Shown here piece by piece: positions 48,291 to 61,537 of a DNA stretch of 64,000 nucleotides. The stretch covers positions 627,418 through 691,417 of the forward strand of contig VZRZ01004927.1 in NCBI GenBank assembly GCA_013398175.1, written 5' to 3'. The stretch's first letter is position 1. Every line of letters starts with the position of its first letter. The notes under the pieces were generated by a model. It was not told where the DNA came from. It did not search any database and was given only the letters and a program-made list of their open reading frames with translations. The DNA comes from Climacteris rufus. Lineage: Eukaryota > Chordata > Aves > Passeriformes > Climacteridae. The translations under genes were made by a program, and so were the position numbers.

Positions 48291-51200
48291 CCACAAATGT
48301 GCAGGATCACTGTATAATAAAAGACTTTTCATTCTGTCTGAGGTATGAAATGGATCATAGGTAACAAGTGTTTTAATTGTAAATGCATACAGAAACCTTT
48401 GTCATCCCTTCTGTGCTGCAGTTACAGGTGATCACAGGACACCCAAAAATTATTGAGGGTGCAAACTGGCAATTCTCTAATTCCTATTTGGGCTCAGATT
48501 TTGAAAAAATTAATTTTTTTTGCAGGTTGCAAGTGAACGAGGCCATAGGAAGTGATATTTTATACCTAGTAGCTTTCTAAAGTCATGCCTGTTTTGTTGG
48601 GTGAGGATTGTGCTCAGTCTCCGTAATCCTGTTTTTAGACAAGAGGCAGAAGAACTAAGGAAATGTGCTACCATGTTTTAGCATTTGCTAGTAACATTCA
48701 GTGATTGGGCCTATTATAACATCTGAGCTAGTCTTGCTTTGCACCTTGCACAAGGCATTCATGCTTGAACAAAGAACATACAAAATGCTACTCTTTGGAT
48801 TTGGCACCATGTTATAGGCATTTGGCACAAGCATAAATTTCAGCGTAAAGTGCAAGGCAACAAAGAATCCAATCTCATTCATTCCACAAAGAAAAGAGGG
48901 GGGAAAAAAAAGAAGAGTATTTTACTCTTACCTAATGATAAAATTTGCCAGGTCTGAAGAGGTTTTTTTGTTTTGCTTTGTTTTTTTTTTTTTACGTTCC
49001 CTATCAGCCTTGATTTTAAAATTGAAAGAATAGTAGCTGAAGACAACTAGCAACTAGCTTACAGGGTCAATCTCAGCAGCAGGATTTGAATGAGGAGATG
49101 AAAGAAGTCTAAAGGGAATGAAATCCCCAGACACAGAACTATGATCCTTTTGGGAATCATTCCCATAGGGCCACTTAGCAACAGGCCACCATCCAAGCAC
49201 AACACCCCTGAGAGCAGAAGAAAAACTTTTTCTTCTTTGTGTCTTGCCCTCTCTGTTGAAAATACCATTTTCAGCTTTTTTTTTTGGGAGTCAGAGCCTC
49301 ATCAGGAAGAAATAAAGCTGGCCAGTCTGAGAGTGATTGTGTCTCATGTTCTGCAAAGGCACACATTTCTCTTATCCCCAGGAAGAAAATTGCCTCATTT
49401 TATATTCAGATTCAAATGTACTGAAATTATAAGCAGTAGAATAATTACATTCAACATGACACAGTAGATCTGACCTTAATACGACAGCCTGATGTCCTTA
49501 ACTGTTATGGGACCAGCTCCTTTCCTTTGTAGACCTGGGGACCATTTCCACATTGTCCCTACAGCAAAAATAAGTTATGGGCTTCTTGCATCATGTCCAC
49601 GTGCTCTGTGTGACCCACGGAGCTCAGGCAGTAACTTGTTCAGTTCTGTTGTGTCTGACATGGCCAGTGCCACCAGCATAGACACAAAGAAAGTAAACAT
49701 TTACTTAGAGAGAGGAATAGACACAGCTATGGAGTTATCTTTAACCTTTAATAGTTTGGTACTGACTTTTAGCAATTCTAGAAGAAACGGAGTCTCCTCT
49801 GACACAATGAATTTGCTGTGAATGTTCATGGCTCCATTGGAGTAAGGACATACCTCTTTGGCAAAGGTATTTAGTAACAAAATTTGTCACCAAAATCTAC
49901 CAGCTTCTTCACTTCTGATCTCCAGGTCACATTGGTATTCCAGTGCTACCCCCACACATCACTGCCAGTGGTGCTCAATCAGGACCTACAGCTCCTACAA
50001 TTGTAGTATGGAGCACTCCACATAATGCAGACAACTCATTTTTCTGATGGGATAGGTGTAACACAAAACCATCACACAAGCTGGAATGGCTTGCCCTTGT
50101 TCGGAAACCTTCGTGTACTTAGAGAATGGAAAGCCCTAGAATGGGAGGGAGTGGGAGGAACAGATCTGTCCAGGACATATCCTTTCGAACCTGCAGATGT
50201 GGTTTTAATCCCTCTTTTCCTTGGGGATCAGTTAATCAAAAGTACATAAGAGATGAAAATCAACATCTCAGCTTTCAGCTCAGGAACAGGAGCAGCTGGA
50301 GAGAAATGTGTGGATATAACTTAGATCTAATGACTATGTGCCAATTCTGCTCCCCAGAGAGATGCATATATGAAAGTTTGGTTGAGAGCTTGCCCCCCTC
50401 CCTTTCCCTGATAGAGAAGGTATTAAGGTTTTTGCAACTGGATATCAAAAAATAGGTTATTACAATGCTTTCTTCTGGAACTTATGCAAACATTGCTTAT
50501 CACCAGTTCAGCTTTCCATATAATCTCAGATTTCTTCAAACCATAGGCATGAAACCAGCCTTAAAACTCTGAATTACTATTCACTAGGTGTAAAAGGAGG
50601 CACTCTAGCATTTCCTTCACAGGGATTCTGGAAGGATAATATTGCAAATGCTTGGAAGGTGTTCAGAGGCCATGGGTATAGATGTTGTACAGTGTAAGGA
50701 AATGCAAAAAGATCTGACTGGTGTCTTTATTGAGAAATTGCATGTGTATGCATTAGACCAGGAGACTTGAAGAAAAGACATCTGTTATTTTCCCAAGTCT
50801 GTCCTTGGTCTTCTAGGTGATGGTGGAAAAAGCACTTTTCATCTCAGTACATCCATTTCTCCAGACATGGTATGGGAACAATGCTACTGACCTTAGAGCT
50901 GAGGAGATTGGGAAAGCTGAATTCCCTCACATGCAGAATGCTTCACGATTTGCATCACAGACCATGCATTAGAATTAACAGTGTCATTGTCCTGGTGCAA
51001 CCCCAGTACAGATGATTCTGAGCCTCTCATATTCCAGTGTTAAAGCAAGGAAAGCAAAAGTCAGTCTTGCTTTAACCAGTCTTGAGCAAACTGTGCCTGT
51101 GCATTCTGATATACACACCTTGGAAAAGGATGATGTGGCACACTGCAGCCCTTGTGTCAAGGACGACTACACAACATGCCTCTGCAACGGTGACAAGCCA

Positions 51201-51857
51201 CAGCACCTCTTGCATAAAGCCCCATCCCTGTTCAGTGAACTCTGAAAAACAAACCACAAACAAAACCAAAGGCTACAAGAGAACCCAAAATCTCTGTTGT
51301 ACCTTTGTTCTCCAGAGCTTCCCTGGCTCACCTGGTAGAAGTCCCTCAGTGCCTATGATCTGCCTTGGACAGCCTGGCAGGACAGCAGACACCTCATGGC
51401 ACTTTGTCACTCAGCATTGGAGGTCAGGGACTTGTATTCCCTCCCCTGTAGAAAGCTTCTAGCAGTAATTTTCCAGGTTTTAGTGTATTCTTTGTCTCTG
51501 AGGAAGATCCATAAGCAGAAGTTGCAGAGAGTCTCCTACACAGCAGGAACTGGTCAGTGCCCTGCTGCTTCCCAGTGACAGGGATTTTGCTCCTTGTCCT
51601 ATTTTTCATGGCCTCAGCATTTATAGTTTGTAGCCTTCTATACACCCTGCTCTTTGCAGTGCCACCATGAAAATGTCTGTATAAATGTGAATTTCAATAG
51701 CCATTATACTCCCAGCAGCAGCAATCATGTTCGGTACCTCAGAGCCTGCTAATCTGTAGTAGTCATGAGGTTACTTATCTCCCGCTCTTTTCAAATACCT
51801 CACAGCGGATACAAAAGGGAAATGGCAGCAGCTATTCTTCTCTGGAGTCTGAGAGGG

Positions 51858-51903
51858 TTTTTTTTTTTCCTCTTTTCTCTTTTTTTTTCTCTTTTTTTTT
51901 TCT
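51858..51903. repeat. Polypyrimidine (T-rich, CT-interrupted) tract
   Basis: T-runs broken by CC, CTC and C make 46 bases of pure pyrimidine on the plus strand, followed by TGTACTG. No AG follows closely enough to make it a convincing splice acceptor. Confidence 0.85.
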
Positions 51904-53940
51904 GTACTGTTGCTACATTACCAAGCGTCACATTCAAAACCAATGGCAAAGTTTGCAAGAGAGATAAGAGGTGAAAACCTCCCAAGTTTCTGCTAGTGTA
52001 AGGCTCTCAGCCCACAAGAGCAGCAAGCTGCAGGTTCCATAGTGCTTAGCTGTCTGTTAGCTAATTAAAGCACAGTGATCTGAGAGCTTTGAAAGATTTA
52101 GTTCAGATCTTCCTTGGGGTCATTTTTAGCTCCACTACCTATTTGCTGATGAATCCTCAGCTCCAGCCTACAGGTGTTGAGCTACAAAAGGATGTTTGGA
52201 GACAGGGACTTCTAGCCATGGATTTCGGCATTGTTAAAAGGCAAAGACAGATGTGGCTCCACAGAGCCTTCTAGTGAGAATAACAAGAGCAAAGAAAATT
52301 AATTATTTTTTTAAATTATCATTTGGATTGGATTTAGAATGCTGTTGCTATGCCTCTTAAGGTGAAAAATTTGGGATGTTGATTCGCTTAATCTCTATCA
52401 CTGCTGACATCCAAAGTTGAAGCAATTTCAGTAACCAAAAACTGGGCAAGAGCTCTTCCTGAGAGCCAGTCCTCATCTTTTTTTATGTCCCTAGGTGGAG
52501 TGTCACAGAGTAGTAGAGCACTGGGAGATCTCACTGTGTGGCCAACTGTGACTAAAAGAGGGCTACAAAAAGAGCATTAAGGCACAAGCTCCATTATTAA
52601 CCAGCTAGGTTGGACACACTGTTTAATAGGAACTGAAGAAAATTCTCTAATACAGGATGAAGTGTCCAAGACAAGATCAGAGGTCTGCCAGATGGAAATC
52701 CAGCTGTGGAGCTGGGTCTACAAAAACAAAGGAAGGTGCTGGACTTACACTTCCAAGCACGTCTGAGCGGAGCTGGGTCCTGCAAATGAAGAACAATAGT
52801 ACCAACTAAGCAGGACACAGAGTATAGCAGAAGTGAAGGAATGAGGAGGATGCTGAAGGTGCTTAGAAAAGAGCTGCAAAAGATTGGGACAATCTGATTC
52901 TTGTGACGAGATGGTAATACTACAACTTTATTTTCTACAAATAGCAATTGAGATACTTAACCGTTCTTTCTGTTCAACTTTAATAATTTGGTAAACGAGA
53001 GTTTATTTAGTCAATTCACAATAATGAAATCATCTTATTTGTTGTCCATCACTCAGTCTTGGGAACAAAGGGATAGAACGGTATTTTCCCCTTTCATGTT
53101 GTCCAGGGTCCCAGAAAATTCAGTAAAGGACAATGGTGAGCTCCTTGGAAGCTATCTTTAATTCTACTGGACTTTGCAGTCATATATAAAAATAATCAAG
53201 ACAAGGCAAAATAAAAGACAAGAACAAGACCTGGCAATCCAGGATAAACCATGGTTTTTTTGCTATTGATCACCTCAACTCTTTGCTAGTCAAATTGGAA
53301 AGAGAAACAGCTTAAGGATTTCAGAGAAAATAAGCCAAATACAATATACTTGAAAAAAAATCTAGCACAAAAGCCATGGGCCAGGAGCAGAGAAAATAAG
53401 TTGAATTTAAATCTGACTTTCTCCTCTCCTCTTCCACTTCCCCACTGAACTAAAAGGCTTCTGCCATCATCTGGTTGTAGAAAAGCAAAGGCTTCAGGCA
53501 TCTGTCTTTTTCTGTTCCAGCATCATTGTAATTACATGAGCAACCACCAGTACTGTAAAGGAGTCTTTTTCTTCAGTGAGTCTGTCTGTTTGTCCAGCCT
53601 GGAAGGAACATATTTCTGGTGTCTTTCCTTGTGCAGCCACACACATGGCCCACTGCAGCTTGGCTGCTATTTGCTTTTCCTGCCTCACAGGGATAGATAT
53701 CCAGGAGGAATAAAGTAAATGAGAAAGCACTCAAGGTGCCTCACAATATGATTAGGTTTGCCTTCTGAACTATTGCTGCCACAAGCTAATGAACATTTCT
53801 CCCCCAACTTGTTCTCACAAGGACAGAAAATTCACTTGTGTTAACAGGATTTTCTACATGCCTGTTGTTGTCAGTACAGGCTATGCAAGCCAGAAACAAG
53901 AAATATTTTCATGAGTTGAGGCAGCTGCACAAAAGTAATC

Positions 53941-53955
53941 AAAAAAAAAAAAAAA
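53941..53955. repeat. A15 homopolymer
   Basis: A run of 15 A followed by TCGGGAGATG. No element body is recognised upstream. Confidence 0.85.
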
Positions 53956-54094
53956 TCGGGAGATGCAATGAATGAGCTCAGATTTGCATTCAAACTTCAC
54001 CTCAGATCCTCAAAGGCAGAGAAATTTGAGGTGATCTTTGCAGCATGATTCCTTGACATCTTCTGGAGGTTCAAGTGCATGAATAAAATTTTGT

Positions 54095-54150
54095 GGTATA
54101 TGTGTGTGAGTATGTATATGTATATGTATATGTATATGTGGTATGAGTGT
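54095..54150. repeat. (TATATG)n / TG-rich microsatellite
   Basis: About four and a half TATATG hexamers at 54112-54139, flanked by TGTGTGTGAGTATG and GGTATGAGTGTGTG. The block lies about 60 bp before the truncated 5' end of the CR1 copy. Confidence 0.85.
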
Positions 54151-54198
54151 GTGAATTATTTATGTGAATTCTGGCATGGGTGTGTGTACATATATTCA

Positions 54199-54606
54199 GG
54201 GCTTATTCTTTGAGCAGGGTTTGTTTAGCCTGGAGAGAAGGAAGCTCATGGGTGACTGTATTGCTTTTAAAACTACCTGACAGGAGGTTGTAGAAAGGTG
54301 GAGGCCAACCTCTTCTCCCAGGTAACAAGTGATGGTATGACCGAAAATGACCTGAAGTTTCACTAGGGGAGGTTTAGATTGGATATGAAAAAAAGTTATT
54401 CACCAATAGGCTTGTCAACCTATTCAACCAATAGGCTCTCCAGGGATGCATTGCAGTCACCATCCCTGAAAGTATTTAAAAGTCATGTAGATATGTCACT
54501 TAGGGACATGGCTTAGTGGTGGACTTGGTACTACTGGGTTAATGGCTAGACTCAATGATCTTAAAGTTCTTTCCCACCTAAATGATTCTATGACTCTATG
54601 ATTCTA
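54199..54606 (+). mobile_element. CR1 retrotransposon 3' portion (5'-truncated)
   Basis: About 400 bp of CR1 in sense orientation. It contains the end of the ORF2 coding region: a TTTAGCCTGGAGAGAAGGAAG block, ACTACCTGACAGGAGGTTGTAG, CTCTTCTCCCAGGTAACAAG and AGGGGAGGTTTAGATTGGAT. It finishes with GGTTAATGGCTAGACTCAATGATCTTAAAG-type sequence and a terminal ATTCTATG-like octamer array ending at 54606 (TGATTCTATGACTCTATGATTCTA). Frame-breaking changes are present, including a TATTCAACCAATAGGC-type duplication near 54403-54435 that is not part of the usual element. The 5' end is truncated about 60 bp after a TATATG/TG microsatellite. I see no obvious target-site duplication, which is usual for CR1. 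Confidence 0.95.
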
Positions 54607-57600
54607 AACTTATTTTCTGGTGTTTACTTAAGCAAATAATAATACAGTTGTACTTACAGCACTTTGCAGCCAGAACACTTGGGGCACTGCAGAACAACAA
54701 TAGAAATGCTTCAGAACACAACACAAACACAGTATTAAAAACATCTTATAATTCAAATTAAGCATGCTGAGTTCCTGAGAGGCAAAGCCGTGGAGATGTC
54801 AAAAGGGAATAAGTATATAGTAACAATGGTTTTATTTCAAAGCACACTGTGAGAAAGCGTGGTTTAGATGGATTAAGCAGAGAAGTGGTGATGGGGTGAG
54901 TTCCTTGCGCTCTCTGACAAAGACTGACTTTAAAAGCTGAGCTGTGTCTGGTGCTGACACACAGTTAAATTGAGCTTGAAGGAAGCAAGCCTGGGTTATT
55001 GCAAGGATCAGCGCCATAAAGGGTTCTCAACGAGCAGCATCAGCATGTGACAGTCACTCTGCTCCAGAGGAAGCAGCCGTAGGGCTGAACACAGGGCATG
55101 TGAAATTTAATCTTTGTCATTTTCACCTACTAGTGGGGATTGAGGGAATAACCTCCTAACCAATGTGAGAGCCATGTGAAGAAACAAGGAATGACACCGT
55201 GGCCCCAAAGGTGAGGGCTGCTACAGTAAGCAGCAAAACCTGCATTTGGTATGGTGGCCCATCCCAGATACAAAATAAGAAGCCCCACCCTCCTCTTTTA
55301 TTACCCTTGGCCCTTACTTTCCTGTAGATTTACCCAGAGAAATACAGGTCAGACCACTGGGAACACCAGCTTCTCTGCTCAGCTGTCAAGGAGACCCCAG
55401 CAAATGCCACCGGAGCAGTTGCTATTCCTCCTGTGCAATATCTCTGAGCACAGCATAGATATATAAAGGCAGCAGAAGTCTTGCAAACAAGAACCTCATG
55501 ATTTGTTGAGAGCCTTCTCCAAGGCTAGTGCTACGCCATGGGAGCTGCATCTGGTGATAAGCATTTAGCTCCAAGGCTACTGAAAGCATTAATAAACTGA
55601 AAGCATAAATAGACACACACACACACACGTGCAGCAAGCAGAGTTCTAAGCTGGATGCTGCCCAATGCCTTCCCAAGAAAACTGGGGAGTTCCTGTTCAG
55701 ATGCCAAATGTTAGAGCTGCCTTTGAGTGTCTGACATTGATTTCAATGGTATACAACGGCTGAAGCTTGATTCTCACTGAACAAAATGAAAGACCTCAAG
55801 CAAAGTTGTGCCTGGTGGAGCCCAGTTTGGTGCAGCAAGAGAAAGGAGGAACACTGCCCTCTGGCTTTTCAGCTCTTTGGAATAGGCATTTTTCACTCCC
55901 AGACTCCCATAGTATTCCAGGAAAAATGCCAGGAAGCTCTCAAGAAGGAGCTTAGGGTCAGGGCTGAGCCCTGCTGGGGGTGTGCACAGTGAACTAGAAA
56001 TAGTGGTGGGAGGCAAGAGTACTGAAGAGGGGAAAGGTTGTAACCAGGAAAGCACCAACACTGCACTGGAGCAGCACTGTTCTTTATCAGCTTGCTCAAG
56101 AAGGTACCAGGAGGCCATGGATCATGTTGTCTGTCCCACTGCCATTGCAGCAAAAGATCCCATAACAACCCTTCTGACTGTCTTGACAACTGTGTGCCAG
56201 AGGCCTATGCTGTGAGAGACCTGATGTAGTGCAAAAATAAACCCTGTACTTTGATTTAATCCTACTGACATAAACACAATCATGAATTTCACATGCCAAT
56301 TCAATCACAAATGTGACATCCATATTTTCACTCTAATTTAAAGAACATTGAATGATCTTGGCCCAAACTTTAATTTAATATAACCAGGTAGGGAAACAGC
56401 CTTCAGTGTATAAACAAAATTACTTGTTTGCTTTATCTGAATAGCATAGAATACAAATTAGTTCCCAATATTTGTGCAGCACTTAGACAATGAGCACTCA
56501 GGATCTTGGAGTATCCTCTTAAGAAAAGGAGACAAAAGACACTTTACCATGTTTTTGCTCCCTCCAGCAGCTGTCCCAGTGTGATGGGTAGGAAGTGGGT
56601 CTGGCTGGCATGGATCATACCAGAATTTCTTTTCCACAGTGACTGTACCCCCAAATGTCTAATTGTTACCTGAAATGTAGGGTGTTCTATATCTCAGGTG
56701 CAGTGCTCCGAGTCGGCACTCCCAATGAGTGCTGGGGGCTGAGAGGATGAGAGCTTAAGGTAATATTGAATCAAGAATCAGATTCGTTTAACATTTATAC
56801 TATTGGAGTCACTACTGATTTTCTTCTGTCTGTATGTTAGCTGGAGAAGTTCCTTTGGCAGTGAAACCAGCATCCCTGCAAGACTCACAGCCAGAGACTT
56901 CAAGCTGACCCAACCAACTCTAAATTTATTAAGCAGGACCATGCAAGCACCGCCACAGCAGCTCTGTCATTGCAAGGTTAAATGTTTGAAATCTAATATA
57001 TGAAAGAAGGCGAAACACCAGGATATATTGGGCCAAATGGCACAATTAACCCCCAAAGGAAGACTGAATTCCACCCGTCCAAAATATCTTAAGTGCTACC
57101 TTTCTCTCCAGAGACCTCCCATTATGCTGCCTCATGTATTATTAGTGACATTAGACTTATATCTATGGCCTCTCTCCCTGTCACAGTCCCTACACATCAC
57201 ACACTGACATTGTCCTTTCCTCCTTCATAAGGAATGACATTTTTGACATCACCCTATGAGCAAGGAGTAAAGAAACAAGAAAGCAGCAAGTTATTGCAGC
57301 ATGAAAATGCACAGATCCACCTAGTTAGTGATCTGAGGGTTTTGCAGGCAGGTGATGTAGGTTTCTTCTTCAGATGGAAGGAAAAAGGATACATGGAAGA
57401 AAGAGTCTCTCCCAGTCCAGGGCACCTGCTGAGAAAGTGACTGAGAGGGTTCAGAAACTTCCAAAGTTTGTTTCATTCTTTTAGGGCACAGTTTCACTTT
57501 TGGGTGTTTGAATTAAAAAACCTCCTGGGGCTTCCTTGTTCATTTTGAGAAACTCTTTTCTTATGTGAAACACTTCCCTTGGACGTATGGGCATGAGGGA

Positions 57601-59539
57601 GTGTAGAAAATGTACAGCCTGGGAAAAAAGCCTGGAAAGGCCAGCTATTCTAGGCATAGGTTTGAAGATGCTGAAAGAGACACTGAGGCCACTTCTGCCT
57701 TCCTGTTCTATAATTCTTCTTTTTCCCCTGCATTTTTGCCTGAAAAGAATTTAAGGATAATAATCAGCAGTAACACAAATAGCATAAAATGACAGATACC
57801 TGGAAACTAATAAAGGAGATGCTTTTCTGGAGTTGGTCTGGAGTCCATGGGAGGGCACTGAAGAACCTGACTGCCACAATGCTCCAATCTCTCCATGTCC
57901 ATTTCTCACTTTATTTTCCTTGGTGTCAGAACTATATCTATACAGCAATGTTATATGCAAAGGAACAAACAAACCATTTAGTGCTGCCCAATTTTCTGAG
58001 GTTCTAGCTTGGTTTTAACTCAGTCTCTCCTCAAGCTCCTTCTGGAGAAAGAGCAGAAGGGTGATTAAATAAAGGGGCATGTAAAAAGGAAATGGACAAA
58101 CAGAACATGAAAAGTTTCTGCTGGAATTTTGCTCATTTTTCAGTCATTACCCTCTATTTATGTACAAACAAGTGAAAGGATGGGTGCAAATATGTTCCAG
58201 CCTAGACAAAGTAAAATTGATAGAGACTACAGATGCCAGAGTAAATGAGATCTCTGAGGACTTACAAACAAACTCACTGACATATCCACTCAATATTCAT
58301 TGAAATGAACTCAGGAAACTTTGCTCAGTTAAAGACTGGCTGTGGGGGGAAAGCAGATACAAGCTGAACTCTGCAGGAGTGTTTTTCTGGCCACCTAAGA
58401 TCTAGGTCAAAAGAGACATAACTGGCCAAGGGATGCAATCTGTTATAATGACATCTTCCAGAACTGGTGTTCTGGAGTCCCTTGGCTTAATAATGCTCAT
58501 CTTTCACAGTTATACCAGTGGTGCAGTGTTAACATCTGTACAGCTGGCTTAGTAGCACAGCTGTACCTGGAAATGCAGATTCCCATAGACAAAGAGTCCT
58601 TTTGACCCTATGAGTCAGTGAACAAGAATTAGGACAGGTTCTTTTTGTAATGACATCCAATCTGGGATAAATCCATGGAATTCATTGAAACTTCAGCAGT
58701 TTTACAAAAGACTATGTTAGCACGTTCAGTTGTGATACTGCAGAGTTACATTGATAAAATCATATATCTTGCGTCCATTTCATTTGGAGAGAGGAAATTA
58801 CAGATGACTAGAAACAGTACTCCTCATCACCTCCTCAGACTCCCCATAAAAGCTCCAGAACAGACATGACTTGACTAGATTAAGCAAACCTGCATTGTCA
58901 TTCTAAACAATGCCTTCCCACATAGTATTGAGGCGCATCAATGGTGCCATTGCAAAAACATCTTACATTTCTGTAGTACCTTTTGTCCCAAAGGAGCCAG
59001 CAAGGAAACCTGTTCACAGGTTTTGGTGTAATGTTTTGACTCGCCTTTGTCACACATGATCTTATTAATTAAAGGTATTTTCATAACCTGCACTTGCAGC
59101 CTCTTCTGCTTCCCACTGCTGCAAGGCCCTTTCCTGGAGCCTACACAGCTCAGCCTGAAACTCTGGATGGTCACATCACCCACTGATCACCCAGCAAACA
59201 TGTCCAGCTGAAGCTGTAACTGAATGTGAAATCCTGGCAGAGAAGAGCCACATTTTGCAGGTGAAAACCGGCAAAATCTCATTGCCCTATACAGTAAGGC
59301 ATAAGGTGGGTTGTAAATCTTAAAACAATGGATAAATACAATGACCTATAGAATATGAAATTGGATGAAGCATACGTAGAGACCCAGTGTAAGTGAGAAT
59401 CTGGGTCAGATGGAGGCCAGGCAAAAGCTGAGCATTTTTGTCGTGTTGCATTCTCAGGTTATGCCACGAATAACAGAGAGGAAAATCTTCTGTGTAGGAT
59501 CTGCCTCTTCTTTACCTCCACTTTTGGTAATAGCTCTCA
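54607..59539. other. Unique sequence, no gene seen
   Basis: Apart from the AC run at 55613, nothing is identifiable. Overlapping minus-strand frames at 55774-56323 are featureless. Confidence 0.5.
55613..55628. repeat. (AC)n microsatellite, 8 units
   Basis: A short perfect AC dinucleotide run. Confidence 0.9.
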
Positions 59540-59900
59540 TGACACTGAAGGCAGAATATCGTTTAAGTGAATTTGATAACTAACTCTGTAAGTAGGGGAA
59601 TTAGAGCCATTAGTAAATCTTTTCACCTCAGAAATTAAACAAGCAGGATCAAATTGCAATCTGGTGTGATCTAATTGAATTCCATGGATTTACAACCACA
59701 GTCAAATTTTAGCCAATAAAGAGAAGAATAGAAATGTTTTATTCTGATAATTGTGACATCATAAAGCTAATATAGCTATACAATGAAGGGAAGATTTCTG
59801 AGCACATTTGTCTAATTTAACTCTCACTTATAATGGAAAGTAATTAAATACATTCCAAGAAATTGGAGAAAGCAGAAAAGAATGCTGAAGAATGTCACTT
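59540..59900. other. AT-rich enhancer-like stretch
   Basis: The segment is very AT-rich with many stop codons in all frames. It holds GATAACTAACTC, ATCTAATTGAATTCC, TAGCCAATAAAG (CCAAT-like), TTCTGATAATTGTGACATCATAAAGC (GATA-like and CRE-like TGACATCA) and TAATATAGCTATAC. No repeat is recognised. A regulatory role is possible. Confidence 0.22.
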
Positions 59901-61041
59901 CATTCATGGGACCAAGATGTATATTGTTGTTTCCTGCTGTTTATCTTTTAGTCTGCAAGCAGGAGTTCACATTTATGTTCAGTTATCAGCTGCCAACCTA
60001 GAACCCATTGGAAGATGCATGTCATTTCCAGAAGGATCTTAATAAACACCACCAGTGAAGAGGCACTTCACACTTGGCAGTTCATCTGTCAGAGCAAGAG
60101 ATAACTTCAAATTATTTCCATGACCATTCTGCAAGTATTTGTGGAAGACAAATAACACCCAGAAAATAATACTTAGGAAAGATAGAAATTAGAGAGGACT
60201 CACTGGTTTCATTAGGGGAAAGCAGAGCTCAGCAAGCTCGGGGTGATGCTTGTCTTACCATTGTTGTGCTACACCAAGTTCATCAGGCCAGTGGAAGAAA
60301 ATGGAAATTTCCTTGCAGTGAAGATCCCGGTGCTACTAACAACATTCCATGGCTCTGGGGTGTCACTGCCAAACCTTTCTCAACCACACCATGGCAGGCA
60401 GAGCATCTGTAAGGGAAGGTAGGGCCCAGAAGAGTGATTGCATTGCACAGGAAATTTAAGAGCACATCCTTCAGCCTCCATAGGAGCCTGCATCTGTAAC
60501 AGTGTCAGTGATAGTCTTCTGTTTCCCTAGGAAATTCCAGAAATTGCCAGAGATGCTCCAGCTTAAGAATAAGGCCATAAAGTTCAAACAGGAATCAAGT
60601 GGGGAAAAGTGGTAGCATTCACCTGAGCACTGACCATGTCCCTTTGGTCTGAGCTCCCACTGACTTATCTGGCGATGTTCATCTCTCCCCATTTTGCCAT
60701 CTCTCCCCATTTTGCCATCTCTCCAATTTGGATAAGAGGGAGAATGGGATGACTGCAAATTGAGCAAACAGGATGCCTCAAGCAGACAGCAGAGACTGAG
60801 GTAAGTATGGGTGTCTTTCATTCCCTCCCCAGTGGAGAGGCAAAGGCACAAGGAAAGGCATCCACAGTCTCAGGAAAGGTGTGCATATAAGCAGTGCATC
60901 TATAGGAGCTCCGCAGTTTTGGACATGTATCCCAGAGGGCTTTTTTCCTTTTCTGCTTGTTGTCATCGATATCGCTACATCATTATGCTGCAAGTTCACC
61001 ACTCCCAGCTACTGTCAGCTGGTAACTACCAAGTTTGGGGA

Positions 61042-61042
<1 letters not shown>
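59901..61042. other. Unique sequence with an exon-like segment
   Basis: TCTTCTGTTTCCCTAG ends at 60531 (acceptor-like) and GACTGAG/GTAAGTATGG has its cut after 60800 (near-perfect donor). They enclose 269 bases on the plus strand. All three frames contain stops, so if transcribed it would be a non-coding or untranslated exon. It contains the 18-bp tandem repeat. Confidence 0.3.
60681..60724. repeat. 18-bp tandem repeat, 2.4 perfect copies
   Basis: The unit ATCTCTCCCCATTTTGCC occurs at 60681-60698 and 60699-60716, with a partial copy at 60717-60724. The copies are identical, so the event is recent. The repeat lies inside the exon-like segment 60532-60800 and may vary in copy number between individuals. 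Confidence 0.9.

Positions 61043-61072
<30 letters not shown>
61043..61072. repeat. (AC)n microsatellite, 15 units
   Basis: A perfect AC run of 30 bases, the longest dinucleotide repeat in the window. It is likely polymorphic. Confidence 0.95.
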
Positions 61073-61076
<4 letters not shown>

Positions 61077-61154
61077 AGTGTTTAAGTCTTCTCGCTGCCA
61101 ACCACACTTTGATAACAATGGTGTTGTGACTTTTTCCTGTTCTAAGAAAATCTA

Positions 61155-61178
61155 TTCATGAGCTTCTCAGCTCATGAA
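61155..61178. repeat. Perfect inverted repeat, 10-bp arms, 4-base loop
   Basis: TTCATGAGCT, TCTC, AGCTCATGAA: ten-base perfect arms around a tetraloop-sized spacer. It would form a stable short hairpin in RNA but lies in no recognised transcript. Confidence 0.88.
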
Positions 61179-61537
61179 ATACAAGCTTCTATAAGAACCT
61201 CTCCATTCTACCAAGGGTTAATGTAGAATTCATATGAAATATATATTTGAAAGGCTGACAAAGGCATGACAAAGCTGAAGGCTACTGAGCAATATCTGCT
61301 CCTGTGAAGTGAGAACCTACTGTATTTCTTTTGCCCCACAGCTTAACCTAGTTCTTAGCCTCACTGGCTGGTAGAAAAGTGAAGCACAGGGTCTTTGGAC
61401 AAATTAAGATCAGCAAATTTCAGAAAGTCATGGCTCAAAGGTACGGGTGGGTTTGCATTTCTTCTTTAAGCCCAGATGCTAACCATGCTAAAATGCAAGT
61501 TTATTATGCAGCCTGGCAAGATTTCAGCGATTTTATT

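Larger units (their letters stand above)
48291..54094. other. Unique sequence, no gene seen
   Basis: AT-rich patches at 48900-49030 (T-runs) and 52270-52340 (AAAATTAATTATTTTTTTAAATTATC) could be regulatory. Open frames of up to 126 codons are featureless. No interspersed repeats are recognised. Confidence 0.5.
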
